Shown piece by piece: positions 26,732 to 38,029 of a stretch of 64,000 nt of DNA. The stretch comes from Loxodes magnus (taxonomy: Eukaryota; Ciliophora; Karyorelictea; Loxodida; Loxodidae): NCBI GenBank assembly GCA_946699065.1, contig CAMPDV010000023.1, forward strand, positions 620,001-684,000, written 5' to 3'. How positions within the stretch are numbered: the stretch's first letter is position 1; each line of letters opens with the position of its first letter. Below the pieces are notes generated by a model. It was given only the letters and a program-made list of their open reading frames with translations, ran no database searches and was not told the DNA's origin. A program made the translations under genes and the position numbers.

Positions 26732-28392
26732 ATGGCTGGTTAAATAAAGTCTTCGAAATTCCCTCATTATAAACATAAAAAATAGGTGTTATTTGGAGAG
26801 ATTTAGGAAGAGTATTAATGCTAAAATCAGTAATGCTAGCAAATGGTATAACTATTGAAACTTAAATTAACTCATACCAGATAACTTCTGGAAGAAAAGA
26901 ACTCAATCAAAGATCATTATATGGACATTTGCTAGAAGTAAGCCTCTATTCAGATTGGAGTCTGATCTCGATTATCTCAAATACAAGTATCAAGAAATTT
27001 GAGACGAAGCTTAGAGACTTAATTAAGTTGTTTCAAATTATAAAAGTAAATTGATATAAACTGTAATCAAAGAAAGTGCAAAACCTATATCTTAAATTAA
27101 GTAGCACCATTTGCTTAGGCTTATGAAAAGTTATTCAAGTGAATTTATTTTAATGCCAATTGATCTGGACGATCCAACTCAAAAGAGATAAATGAAAAAT
27201 TCTTGAGAATCCTTTTAAGGATATACAATGATAGAAGCTTAAGGAAAAATTGATCAAGTAATTATTAACTTTAGCTTATGCAGGAAAAAAAAAAGCTTTA
27301 AGATTTGAATGAAAATTTAGCAGAAGAAAAGCAGGAACTTTTTCTGCAAAATGTCCATTTAAAAATGAAGCAAGAGGCTTTTAAATAATTAATGGAACAA
27401 CTTTTAAAAGAAAATACAATTCCTTAAGTAAGTTTTAAACTCAGTCATGTAAACCTTAAAAATTAATAGAATTCCTAATTCAAAGCATGAAAAACTTTGA
27501 AATAGGCATTGAAAACTTTCCTATGATCCATAACTTTTAAGAAGAATCTTCTTTGGAAGATGAAGAACAAAAAAATACATCAAAAGCATCTGATAATAAA
27601 AGCTCACAGCTTATTTAAAGTTTTGAAGATATTACGAATGAGAGTAAAGAAGCCAGCGAACAAAGTATTGTTTTAGAGAAAGCAGACTCAAATAATGAGA
27701 GTTTTCTTAAATAGTTTGAAAATCTTGAACCAAAGGATGTTCAAAACCTGTTGCAGGAAATTGCTTAACTAAAGCAAATGATAAACATTATTAATTAAAA
27801 CGTTGAAAGCAGTATAAGCTTTTAAAAACAGATATAAATAACTTAATTAAACAAGCCATAATAAGTTATTGTTTAGCAAGACAAAGCTTCAGATCAAGTT
27901 ACTCCTAGAACTGAGAACAATAATTATTTACCAAAACCAAACTATTTAGCTAACTAAAATTACAATCTAACTCATAATCCTCAGAATCTTACATAGAAGC
28001 ATTAGAATAATTTTAGGAACTTTTCAGCTTAGGGAAAGGCTTAATAGAAAGCTAATTATAATAAATATCTTAATGTAAAATTAGATAATCAAATGACTCA
28101 ACTTCAGGAGAAAAAAATTCCTTTAACATTCGCTTTATAAAGGCATTCTGAACTCCCTTCTCCTAGAAGTACAACAGTAGTAGACAAATTAACATAAGAA
28201 AATGCAAAAAAATATTAAATCAAAATGGAAGAAAAATTAAATTATGGGTATAACTTTAAAAAAGATGAAAAATTTGTTCCATTTAAGTTTTTAAGTGGAA
28301 GTATGATTTAGAGATAAATTTCTTGCAACCATTTAGCTAAAAAGTTAGTAGAAAATCAGACAAATAAAATTAAAAAAGATAACAATGAGTGA
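26732..28392 (+). CDS. Coiled-coil protein, three tiny introns
   Basis: After removal of three introns (16, 17 and 17 nt) this gene gives 536 residues ending KIKKDNNE at TGA (28390). Exon 1 (MAGQIKSSKFPHYKHKKQVL) leads into a long coiled coil: TRQLLEEKNSIKDHYMDIC joins LESDLDYLKYKYQEIWDEA, then LMQEKKKLQDLNENLAEEKQ. The second half is acidic, then Asn/Gln-rich (VQNLLQEIAQLKQMINIINQ), and ends with a basic segment. Splicing is compelling because each intron has GTAA..AG ends and restores the heptad-rich frame, whereas unspliced frames lose coherence. The family is not recognised; a cytoskeletal or basal-body role would be typical, but this is only inference. Confidence 0.8.
26938..26953 (+). 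other. 16-nt intron
   Basis: GTAAGCCTCTATTCAG. Its removal joins MDICQK to LESDLDYLKY in one coiled-coil frame. Confidence 0.85.
27258..27274 (+). other. 17-nt intron
   Basis: GTAATTATTAACTTTAG. Its removal joins GKIDQ to LMQEKKKLQDL. Confidence 0.85.
27428..27444 (+). other. 17-nt intron
   Basis: GTAAGTTTTAAACTCAG. Its removal joins ENTIPQ to SCKPQKLIEF and opens the frame that ends at the TGA at 28390. Confidence 0.85.
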
Positions 28393-29791
28393 GTTTCTTT
28401 TGAAAATAAATTGACTAGTTAATTTAATATTATAATTATAGCCTCCATTTTGTTAAAATGAAAGTAAAATAGCAGTTATAAGCACGTAAGCTAGTATAAG
28501 TTTTAAGTTAAATAGTATTTTCAATTTTAGTTTAGCTGGTATATTTTATAATAAAGTGCTTTATGTAAATAAATGCTTAAATTAAAGTTAGTTATAATTA
28601 CTAATAAGCTAAAATGTTTATCTTATTTATAGAGTGTTTAATTAATTTATGAATGTATAGGATATCATTACATTTAATATCTGTAAGACTTTAATTTTTA
28701 TATTGCTCTGATTATGTAATTAGTAAAATCTCTAGTATAAGCCTATTAAAGATGTATGTAATTAATTATCTATAAAAGACTATATTATTTGATTAAAATG
28801 CTTCTAATTTTATTGTTTATTAATACTTTACTTTCTAATTGTATTTTTACTAATTCATTTGCTGCTTATGAGAAATATACTACCTTATTAAAATACACAA
28901 TTTTATACATGCAGACTACCAATCTTAAATTAATAGATTTGGTGCCTTTCAATCTAATTATAAAAACTATTTACGTCAACTATAATGCTTAAAATATTGG
29001 ATATATGAAATAGAGTAAAAAGTAATCATATTAAATAGTAAATTAGCTCCAATTAAATATAATGCTTTATTTATTAGACTAAACTGTAAAGCATTTTAGA
29101 GCTTTGCTAAAGAGACTCAAGTAATAGATAAATAGCTCTAGATAAAAAGGAAACATAGATATGATATATATTTAATAATTTTTCTCTTATAATATTTAAA
29201 ATATTTCTAAATGTATTAGATAATCTAGAATTTAACTAAATATTCAAAAGTAAAAAATTAAATACAGCATAATAAGCTAATTAAGTCTACATTTTATAGA
29301 GTATTTATTGTTTAAATAATAATATCCAAGAGTGCTATAAGATATTTATTATCATTTTAAACTAGAAAGTATTTAATTAAGATAAAATATTACTTACACT
29401 AGATTATTAAATTTAACTTAAAGGCTATACCTTTAAAACTAGAACATATACCTCTAGCAATGTGATTATATTAGTGATACTTAAATGTAATAAGATTATC
29501 GAATATAATTATTCTCAATTAAAAGTGTATTATAACATATAAATATGATTATTTAGACATAAGCACTTTGTAAATTTTATTAATTGTCAAAGAAAAGACT
29601 ATTAAAATTAGATATCAGATTTAATAAATCTAAAGCTAAATAAAATATGAAATAATGTGTTGAAACTATCATCTTTCCTTAATTCACTCTATAAGTTGTG
29701 AATTAGTGATAAATATATTGAAAAATGTGAAAAATTATGCGATAATGAAATTATTAAGCTTTAGCACTTAAAGTTAAATTGATTTAAAAAA
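28393..29791. other. AT-rich spacer between convergent genes
   Basis: A 67-aa open stretch at 28789-28992 is hydrophobic and AT-driven, and I do not regard it as a gene. Nothing else is seen. Confidence 0.6.
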
Positions 29792-31944
29792 TCACGACGA
29801 ACTTTCTTCTTCTACAAAGTTTTTGAAATTCTTGGACCTTTTAGCTATATTTTTTTTAACTTCATATTCCATCACTACATCCTTAATATCAACTTTATCT
29901 TCTTATCTCTTCTAATTTCTATCTGAACTTATATTGAATTTAATATTTTCTTCTTCCTCTTCCTAATTCGACATATTTAGATTTATACTAAAGTTGATAT
30001 TCTATATAAATCCTACAGCAGAAGGTTCATTTTCCTCATTTGAAACTTACTCAATTCGAGACATTTATGACAAATGCTACACAACACTTCTATTTTAACT
30101 TTGATTTCCTTTACTTCTATTTTGAACTGAAATTTAAGCTATTTAATTTTAATCTTATACTATTATTGAAAGTTCCTGAGCTTTTTATAGATCTTGCTTT
30201 TATTCGTCCAGAAAATCTTTAAGAACTTCTTCTTGATTTTCTGAGATTGTGCATGAAATTACCCCACTCAATGCCATAACTATTATATAATATATCATAG
30301 GCTCTTGATTAATTTATACTAAAAAGGTGTAGAATTAGAAACTGGCAATGCAAGAACAAAAGCTTAAGCTTAATAAACAGCCTAATAAAATAATTCTCAG
30401 AACTGTGCATACATTTTCACAACTCTAAATTATGTGGCAATTAATCGTAGTTGCTACGCCACAAATTGATATGTTAATAAGAGTGGTCTTTACATAATAT
30501 TCAACGCAGGTATTTTAGCAATTATTTGGTTCAGCAATCGAAACGTATGCTATAATGCATAGAATTGTAACTCCTTAGCCAAAAGTTAGAGCTGCGGCTT
30601 TGTTAAGTTTTTCTCCAACATTCTTAAGAATAAAAACGGCAAAAAAGTAGTCCATACTACAGCAAAGAATCATTATTTGATAACTATCATTGTAATCAAA
30701 AGTTTTTAGCTGAAGGCCTTCAACTACAAAAAATAGGCAAGCAAATAGCATTCCACTTATCACTGTCAATTTTTTAGTACTTTTAAACCTGAACAAATCT
30801 ATAAAAGTTCTTGTTTTTTACAAATCTTTTGATTCTATTTCAGTAACTGCAATGCTACCAGTTGGTGTTAGCACAGTTGCAAATTATCTAGGTCCCTTCT
30901 AGAAATTAGAAAGGCGTATTTTAGATTTTTCAGCTGAATCATTTGTAGTGGATTCTTGAAAATCATGAATTGAGTACATTTCGGTATTTTCAGTGTATCC
31001 TATCACTTTTTCTCCTTCAAGAGTATCGCAGAAAATAGATTTCTTATTCGATCTTGCAATTTTCTCTAAAATTTTCCTAGCTATGAAAAATTGTCCTCTA
31101 GCTGCAGCCAAAAACCTAGGACTGTCATATGTTGAAAAAATCACAAATAGGAAGCTTATAATTAAAAAGATTATTGAAATACAATTCAATATCCTTCAAC
31201 TTTCTATCCAAAAGGAACAAACTCCTATAATAAAAAATCCAAAACTTAACCCACAGAAGCAGAAGACAGGATAACCTATACGAGCATTCACGCTAATAGT
31301 TTCAAATAGTAATAAAAGCGAATTAAGAAAAACACTTGGAATTCCTAAGCAAAGAGCACTCAAAGCCACTAAATACAGCTATAGTATAGGTGAAATATTT
31401 ATAATAATATTCCAAGCAATCAATCAAACTAAACTCACTTTTAGCACTTTTAAATAGCCGAATCGATGACTTAGATGAGACGAAACTAAAAAGGAAAAGG
31501 AAAATATAGCTAAAGTCAATATAGTAATTAAATCCATATATTTTTATCGATCGCAATACAGTTGTCTGAAATAATAACTTACCATTATAGTGTTATCCCT
31601 TAATAATCACTTGCGGCATAGCAATTTGATTATTAATTAGAGCACATGTCGAATAAGTTACATGATATCCTTTCTTTTACTTTACTATTTCCATCTTAAT
31701 CATTTTATAGCAAGTTTTAATTATTATTTTATTATCCTATATCTGGGACTGTTCCCTGTTATATTGTTTGAGCTTATTTATAAAACTTTACAGGACTCAT
31801 GGAAATTTTCAAAGAAGCTAATGAGCAAGATATTCCAGTTAGTGTGATTAAAGTTGTAAAAAGTAGAATTTTTTAATATTTTCCAGATTCTCCAATTTGT
31901 GTAAGGGCTTCATCAAAACTTACTGACGTAATAGAATTTCTCAT
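29792..31944 (-). CDS. SLC22-like organic ion transporter
   Basis: This 711-residue protein has one 17-nt intron. It begins MRNSITSVSFDEALTQIG, the amphipathic start typical of the organic cation/carnitine transporter branch of the major facilitator superfamily. A first membrane span and a large Asn/Cys-rich extracellular loop follow, and the loop closes with TLQWQLYCDRQKYMDL, matching the family's W.LVC motif. The SPRFLAAARGQFFIARKIL segment after TM6 matches the conserved intracellular loop. About twelve spans are seen. The tail of about 150 residues is hydrophilic, Gln/Glu-rich and unusually long. TGA codons encode Trp in SLVWLIAW and IESWRIL. The frame ends EEESSS-TGA. It likely moves small organic ions across the plasma membrane; the substrate is unknown. 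Confidence 0.87.
31566..31582 (-). other. 17-nt intron
   Basis: The minus-strand sequence GTAAGTTATTATTTCAG interrupts the conserved loop motif of the transporter (TLQW joined to QLYCD). Splicing restores it. Confidence 0.9.
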
Positions 31945-33957
31945 TTTAATTATAATTTTGATTATTTCAAACAAATCGTTTACTCGATATACTATTTACA
32001 GAATCGTATAGTAAGCTTGGTGCCAAACACTTCTAATAGTTTCTTAAGTTATAGAAGCAAATTTAAAATATAATAAATAAAGCAGTATTCATTTGCTTAT
32101 ATATACTCCTATTATACTTCTCTACTCTTATCTACACTTCTTTTATCATTTGTTCTTTTGATCCCTTACTTTAAAACTTAATTTTGAACTATTTTTTATC
32201 ATCTAATATATAATATGTATAATAATATTTATCAATCTTATAATAAAAAGATCGAGTCTTTTAAGAGAAATCTCAAAAACGAAGAGCATAGATACAAAAA
32301 TAAAAACAAAAAAGAATAGAAATATTAAGCTATTTACTATCATGAAATAATCTAGGCCATATTTCTATGATTTATAGTTACCTAATTAAAAGACTTAGTG
32401 CTTAATTTCTAATATACTACTTACTAGTGACATCATTTTCAATAAATTATAAATTGTATTTTACTTAAGTTGTTTACTATTATGCTAAATAAGATAGTTA
32501 TAAATCAACCATTTTATTACAATTATCATATAAAGAAAAATCTAGTCTATTTGCTATAATAGAAACCCAGCAAAAATTATGCTTAAGAAAGATAAGATTG
32601 TTCATATAAAAAGTATAAATTTAATTAAACAGCTAAAATTTATAAAAATATCTAGCTAATTTAATAAAAGTTTTAGCCCATCTAAAGTACTTTAATCATA
32701 TTAAAACATTTTAATGAGTCTCATATATTTCATCAGCTAGCTATAATTTATATTATCATACTTATTTTTTAATTATTAATTTACATTTTTAATCTATTTT
32801 TAAGCATTTTACTTATTCATATTTTAGCTTAAGTTTCTGAAACAATTAAATGTAAAAATTTAAAAATGCTTTAAACCTTCGTATGAGATTAAAGTAAGGA
32901 ATACATTTAGTTTACTTTAAATTTAAAGCTATAAGCTTATATGATTATAAATAGAGATATCTAATAAATATCCATTTATAGTTTTATTATTTAGAACTAT
33001 ATTCTAATTTAAACCATTATTTAAATTTATCTTGCTCTTATGTAATTGATTGACTTCCTTTTAATTTATCTCCTAATCTAAAATTTTCTAGCTTATGAGT
33101 TAAAATATTTAATTATTCGATATTTTAATAAAAATTCATTAGTTAATCTCTCCAAAGGGAAAATGATGTAGATAGATGTATTTTTGTATGTTGATATAAA
33201 AAGGAAGAAAAACTGATTAAAGAGTAATATAAATATAGAATATTATTTAGATTCAGTGGCTTTTATACTTTAGTTGCATAGAAGCTAGCATTTATTAATA
33301 TTAAGCAAAGACTTAATAAATACAGAATGGGTATGTAATAATAAGGAGATAATTATTGATTTATTATCAAAAGACTACATTTTTAAATATAAATTAATTA
33401 CATCCATATATACCTTTATCTTTTATTTACTTTCTAACCTTTAATTCTAGCTCATTAATATCCCTTAATTGTATAAGATTAAAGAGGCTTGCAAGTTTAT
33501 TATCTTAAAGAGAGGTTTAAAATCATAGGAGTTTTATACAAAGTTACATTAATAAATTATTTGAGATTGCAATATAAAGAGTTCTGCTTGGAATTTAGAT
33601 AAGTACTAAAAGTAAATGAAATATAATAAATTACAGATTATTCTATTTTAATGTATTAATTAAAAGCTCTCATTTATATACTTTTCAACATTTACCTCAT
33701 TTTATCATATCATTTTTATGACAATTCCATTTAGTTTAAAATATGAGCTAAATATTTACATAATCAAACAAATAAGGGTAAGGATACCTTTACTATGCTT
33801 AATTAATTAATTACATTGCTTAGAGGGAGAGTGGCTGTGGGCAATATTAGTTTTGAAATTTCCAGGTTCTATTGATAAGTAATATTAGCTATCTATTTAT
33901 TTATAAAATAATAATTTTAAAGCCATTTTTGCTTGAATTAAGCTCAATTTTATAAAT
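31945..33957. other. Divergent intergenic block
   Basis: Two kilobases of AT-rich DNA between divergent starts. The final bases before 33958 read TTTTATAAATATG. A small GC-richer patch near 33820-33850 has no recognised meaning. Confidence 0.6.
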
Positions 33958-35544
33958 ATGAAAGCTTTCCTCTGCTTGGCTATTTTCTGGATTGTTGCGT
34001 CTGATATCATAATTCCTCCTATTAAAAATTCAGGAGTAGAGATTGCCCTGATTTATATCTAAGGAGCTATGGTGAAAGCAGATGCTTATAAAGCTCCTGC
34101 ATAAGCTGTTCAATAAGCAGGTGCTAATTCAAACTTTAAAATTTGGGTAGGAATTCCCGAGTTCGCTCTCAATACACCAGATCCTCTAACAATAGGAAAT
34201 AAAATAGACACTGTTTTAAAGACAATGAAATCATAAGGAATGCAAACTGATAAAGTTTTTATTACTGCTCATTCTTTGGGTGGAATAATAGCTTAAGATT
34301 ATGTATATAATCATTCTGAAAAGTCTAAAGGCTTAATTTTAACTGGCTCATTTATCTTAAGAAAGAGAAGAAGTCTTGATTCATAAGGTCGTTCTTTTAT
34401 TGACTTTAAAACTCCAATTCTAACTATAGGTGGTGAAAAAGATGGTTTAACAAGAATTTCAAGAATAGCTGAATCATATTGGTCTTAGGTATAAAATATC
34501 CATAATAGTTAATCAGGAATGTTTCCTGTTGTGCTTCTAGAAGGAGTTACACATAACTAATTTGCTTCTGGTGATCCTCCATCTAATGTTAAAGCTAATG
34601 ATTTAAAACCTGAGGTTGCTTACGAGGATGCTCATAAATAAATTGCTGATGCTACAGTAAAATTCATGATTTAAGTTTCGATACCTTAGTACTTTGACTA
34701 TCCATTGAAATAAAAAATATAAGATTCAGAAGCATTTTTAACTCCACTTATCAAATCATATTAGTATGAAGGATCTTATCATTATAAACCTGCATGCTTT
34801 GATGAATAGTTGATTAATCCAAACCTTCCAAACTGCACACAAGGTTCTAAATGGATTGAATATGCTTAAAGTGTAATGGGTGGATTAGATGAAACAAGAA
34901 GTTAATATCAAGATCAAATAACAGTATCAGTAAATGATAACTCTCATCGTGTCTATACTGTATCTCCAGTACATATTCCTAAAATAGTTAATTTTTGCAA
35001 TGAAACTAAAGGTTAAGCATGTGTTGTAAAGATTATTACTGTTTCTTAGTCATATACTGAAAAGCAAGATGATTTCTTAGACGCTGGTATTTATCCTACT
35101 AGCGCTGATGAGATAAGAGCTAAATTATAGTCAAGATAAAGCATATTTTAAGCTGCTGGAAGACCTTATAGTGATTTCGACAAATTGGATGGTCCTGAAC
35201 TTTGCCGTTAAATAAATTAAGAAGCATATAATTGGGCAGTTAAAAACGCAGGAGTTAAAACTCTATAGAGATATCTTAAGGTTGGTCAGTCTTATGTAAT
35301 GGGAGCTGATCAAGGACCCTATAATGCAGGAATTGAATGGATTTTGAAAGCTCTTAAATATGTAGAATCAAGTGATAAATCAAAAGTAGAAATTTAAAGT
35401 CCTATGATGAAAACTGATGTGAATTATTGGATTTAATCTGCAGCTGGTTACCACTACTGCAAATTATTAAGTCCAGCAAGAGTAATGGAATGGATTTACA
35501 CTGATTCTTTAAAAGCCAAGGATGGAATAAAGAATTTCTATTGA
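33958..35544 (+). CDS. Secreted alpha/beta hydrolase
   Basis: A single-exon, 528-residue protein starting with a signal peptide (MKAFLCLAIFWIVASD). The alpha/beta-hydrolase nucleophile elbow AHSLGG places the catalytic Ser at 106. The expected acid is Asp162 in TIGGEKDGL, and the His is His199 in LEGVTHNQF, so the triad looks complete. An additional C-terminal half of about 300 residues with several Cys (PACFDEQ, NFCNETKGQACV) may be a lid or a separate domain. The reaction is probably hydrolysis of an ester or lipid outside the cell or in a digestive vacuole; the substrate is not evident. All Trp codons I saw are TGG, and Gln is mostly TAA/TAG. It ends at TGA. Confidence 0.9.
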
Positions 35545-36448
35545 CAAACTTACAATTAATCATTATGAATGACTAACTCTTTAAATAATTAATCAAATCC
35601 TCTATCTTTATATCTTCTGCCTAGTGATCCTTAATCATTTCATCTATATGCTAAATGCTTGCATTAATACTATTTCTATTTATAAATTTTGCTAAAGGCA
35701 TTTTAAGCAATTTTTTAAATTAAAAAGTAGGAATACTTACAATTAAGTTAGCTAAACAGAAAAGTTAAGATAGTAAAATAAAGTGAATTGGTATTAATTT
35801 TAATTCTAACTATTAATAGAGAATCTATATTATTAAGAAAAACTACTTCTTCTAATTCTTAATATTTAAGAAGTAACTAAAGAGGATACATATAAAGAAC
35901 TAGCGTTACTATTAATAATTTTAGTAAAATTATCTATTTTGGCTTTAAATTTTAATTTAAGTTTATATAAATTCATAAAATTAGTAATAAAGGTAATACC
36001 TATTTAAATTAATAGATGCTTATACAAATAACTTTATATTTTACAATAACCTTATATAGCTGTAATTTAGTACTATCTCTTAAATTTTCAAGATAAAAAG
36101 TATAATAAAAGAGAAAAATTAATTGAACATGAGTTAAATGAAGTAATTTATAAAGGAAGTTAAACTTTTATATTTATTAAATAAATAAAATTAAGATTCT
36201 TTGTATTTATTCTAAATAGGTTATTTTAACTTAGTAATTAACCAAATTAAAAATAAAAATAAGATAAGGAGAATTTTATTTAATTTTAAATGATTAAAGT
36301 ATAGTAGGTATGCTTAATAGAATAGAATAATTATAGAAGTTATAATTGATTTTAAGCTATCTATTAATAATTAGTAATTAAAAGCTTATTTATAGAATAT
36401 GACTTTTGTTAAAGTGCCAATGTAAATTTATTAATATAAAAGTATGGT
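35545..36448. other. Spacer between convergent genes
   Basis: AT-rich 0.9-kb spacer with no recognised feature. Confidence 0.6.
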
Positions 36449-37876
36449 TCAAATAGCAGTTCCTCTTTCTAAATTGGCTCTAAATTCGCTAGCTACGTTT
36501 TCGTAAGTTCTTTTTAATTTCTTATTAAAAAGTCTGTTTCTTTCATTTATATAATCAATATCAACTTCATCATAATAATGTCTTCTTCTTGAAAAGCTGT
36601 TTCTCATTTCAATTTATTTCTCAATATCATTAGCCATTTAGTCTATAAATTCTTAGGGAGGATTGTATAAAAAGAAATTAGGGTCTTCATTTGCTTTTTA
36701 ATACATTTTTTTGTCAAAAGGCATATTTTTAAGCCTTTTGAAATAAGCTTTCATAAGTGAATCTTAGTTAAATTAATCCCAACCAAATGAAGACTTCTTC
36801 TTTTTCTTTTCATTTTTATTCTAGATTTGTTCTTGGGTTTTTATTGAATCGTATAAGTATTTTTTTTCTTTAGGTAAGTTAAGAAATTCCATATTAGTGT
36901 AGAATTATTTTTGTTTTTATTTGTAAACTTCTTATGTTTGCTTTTTCTCATATCTTGGATCTTGAAGCCTTAAGTTTTCTAATTAAATCTCTTTTTAATT
37001 TTAAATTTTTGATTATTTTATCTTCCTTTGAATTTTCTTAAATCGTTCGTAGATTTCAGGATTAACTTTACCTTTTAGGTTCATTATTTCCTTTTCTTCT
37101 TCAACTTAATCTTAATTTTCCTATTTTTCCTCACTTTCTTCTTAAGAATGTTCTTCAATACTTTATTTTTCATAGCTAGGCTATTCTTCCTTAGCCAATT
37201 CTTATTCTTCTTATTCTCCTTATTCTTCTTATGGCTCAAAATTACTAGCTTCTCTAGCTTGTTTTTAAATTAGATCTGCACTTAATTTATATTAATCTAC
37301 TTATCTTTAAAATTCATCGTTTTAAAACCATTCCATTCCATCCCCAATTTCTCCACAGTTAAAAATCTTAATAGGTATCTTTGGCCGCTCATTTTCATCA
37401 ATTGGTAGCTAAGCTAAGTTTCTCAAGAGCTATATTCCCTGAACTAATTATCCTATAACAACTGCCTTGTCATTTAGTTAAGCACATTCATTTGTAGTTA
37501 TCACAAATTAAGAACTAACTCCTTTGTCTCCATGACATATCAGAGAAAGTTACCCAGCACAAGAATGTCTTTATTCGAAACTTTCAGAAGGAAAATATTT
37601 TGACCCATAAATGCATTCACCACCTCTACCAGTATTATGAACAAAATCTCCTCCTTGAATATACTAATTCACTGCTATTTTAAAAATTTATGACCCTTTG
37701 TAATGCAACGGTACTCCTGAAACTCCAAATCCAAGATCACCTAAGCATAGTCTTCTAAAATTCTCAGAAGTTTTAGGAGTGTGAGCATATGAGAGTTCAA
37801 AAATTAACCTTCCAGCTGGTTTATGTCCAATAACAAAATCTAAAAAGACTTTTGGCTTATAAGTATTACTTTACAT
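36449..37876 (-). CDS. Cyclophilin-SYF2 fusion, spliceosomal
   Basis: Single-exon, 475 residues. Residues of about 8-185 form a cyclophilin domain: [35 protein letters not shown] and SSQFVITTNE. Catalytic positions known from human CypA are changed: Arg55 becomes Lys, Phe113 Val, Trp121 Gln and His126 Ala, so isomerase activity and cyclosporin binding are doubtful. An acidic Glu/Gln linker (about 210-270) leads to a complete SYF2 domain: [35 protein letters not shown] and [18 protein letters not shown], ending [11 protein letters not shown]2 is a Prp19-associated step-two splicing factor, so the fusion points to the active spliceosome. The gene is divergent from the kinase gene across 153 bp. 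TGA at 36449-36451 ends it. Confidence 0.93.
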
Positions 37877-38029
37877 ATTTAATTTAAGACAAATAAGAAA
37901 TATGATATGCAATAGCTACTTATAATCACCTAATAACTTATTAAGCTAATAAGTATAATTCCAATATGCTTATAAGAGACCTTATATAGTTGCAAATTAA
38001 TATTTCACTTTTTTCACTAAATAATAAAA
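37877..38029. promoter_or_regulatory. 153-bp shared divergent promoter region
   Basis: This short AT-rich gap separates the ATGs of the cyclophilin-SYF2 gene (minus) and the kinase gene (plus). It must contain both transcription starts. No specific motif can be assigned. Confidence 0.6.

Noticed and set aside
26812..26830. Possible 19-nt intron in the coiled-coil gene
   Set aside because: The unspliced frame gives a better coiled coil and joins cleanly to the exon after the 16-nt intron at 26938.
28789..28992. 67-aa hydrophobic open stretch
   Set aside because: It has AT-driven composition, isolated position and no gene-like context.
30993..31274. 93-aa plus-strand frame
   Set aside because: It is antisense to the conserved SLC22-like transporter.
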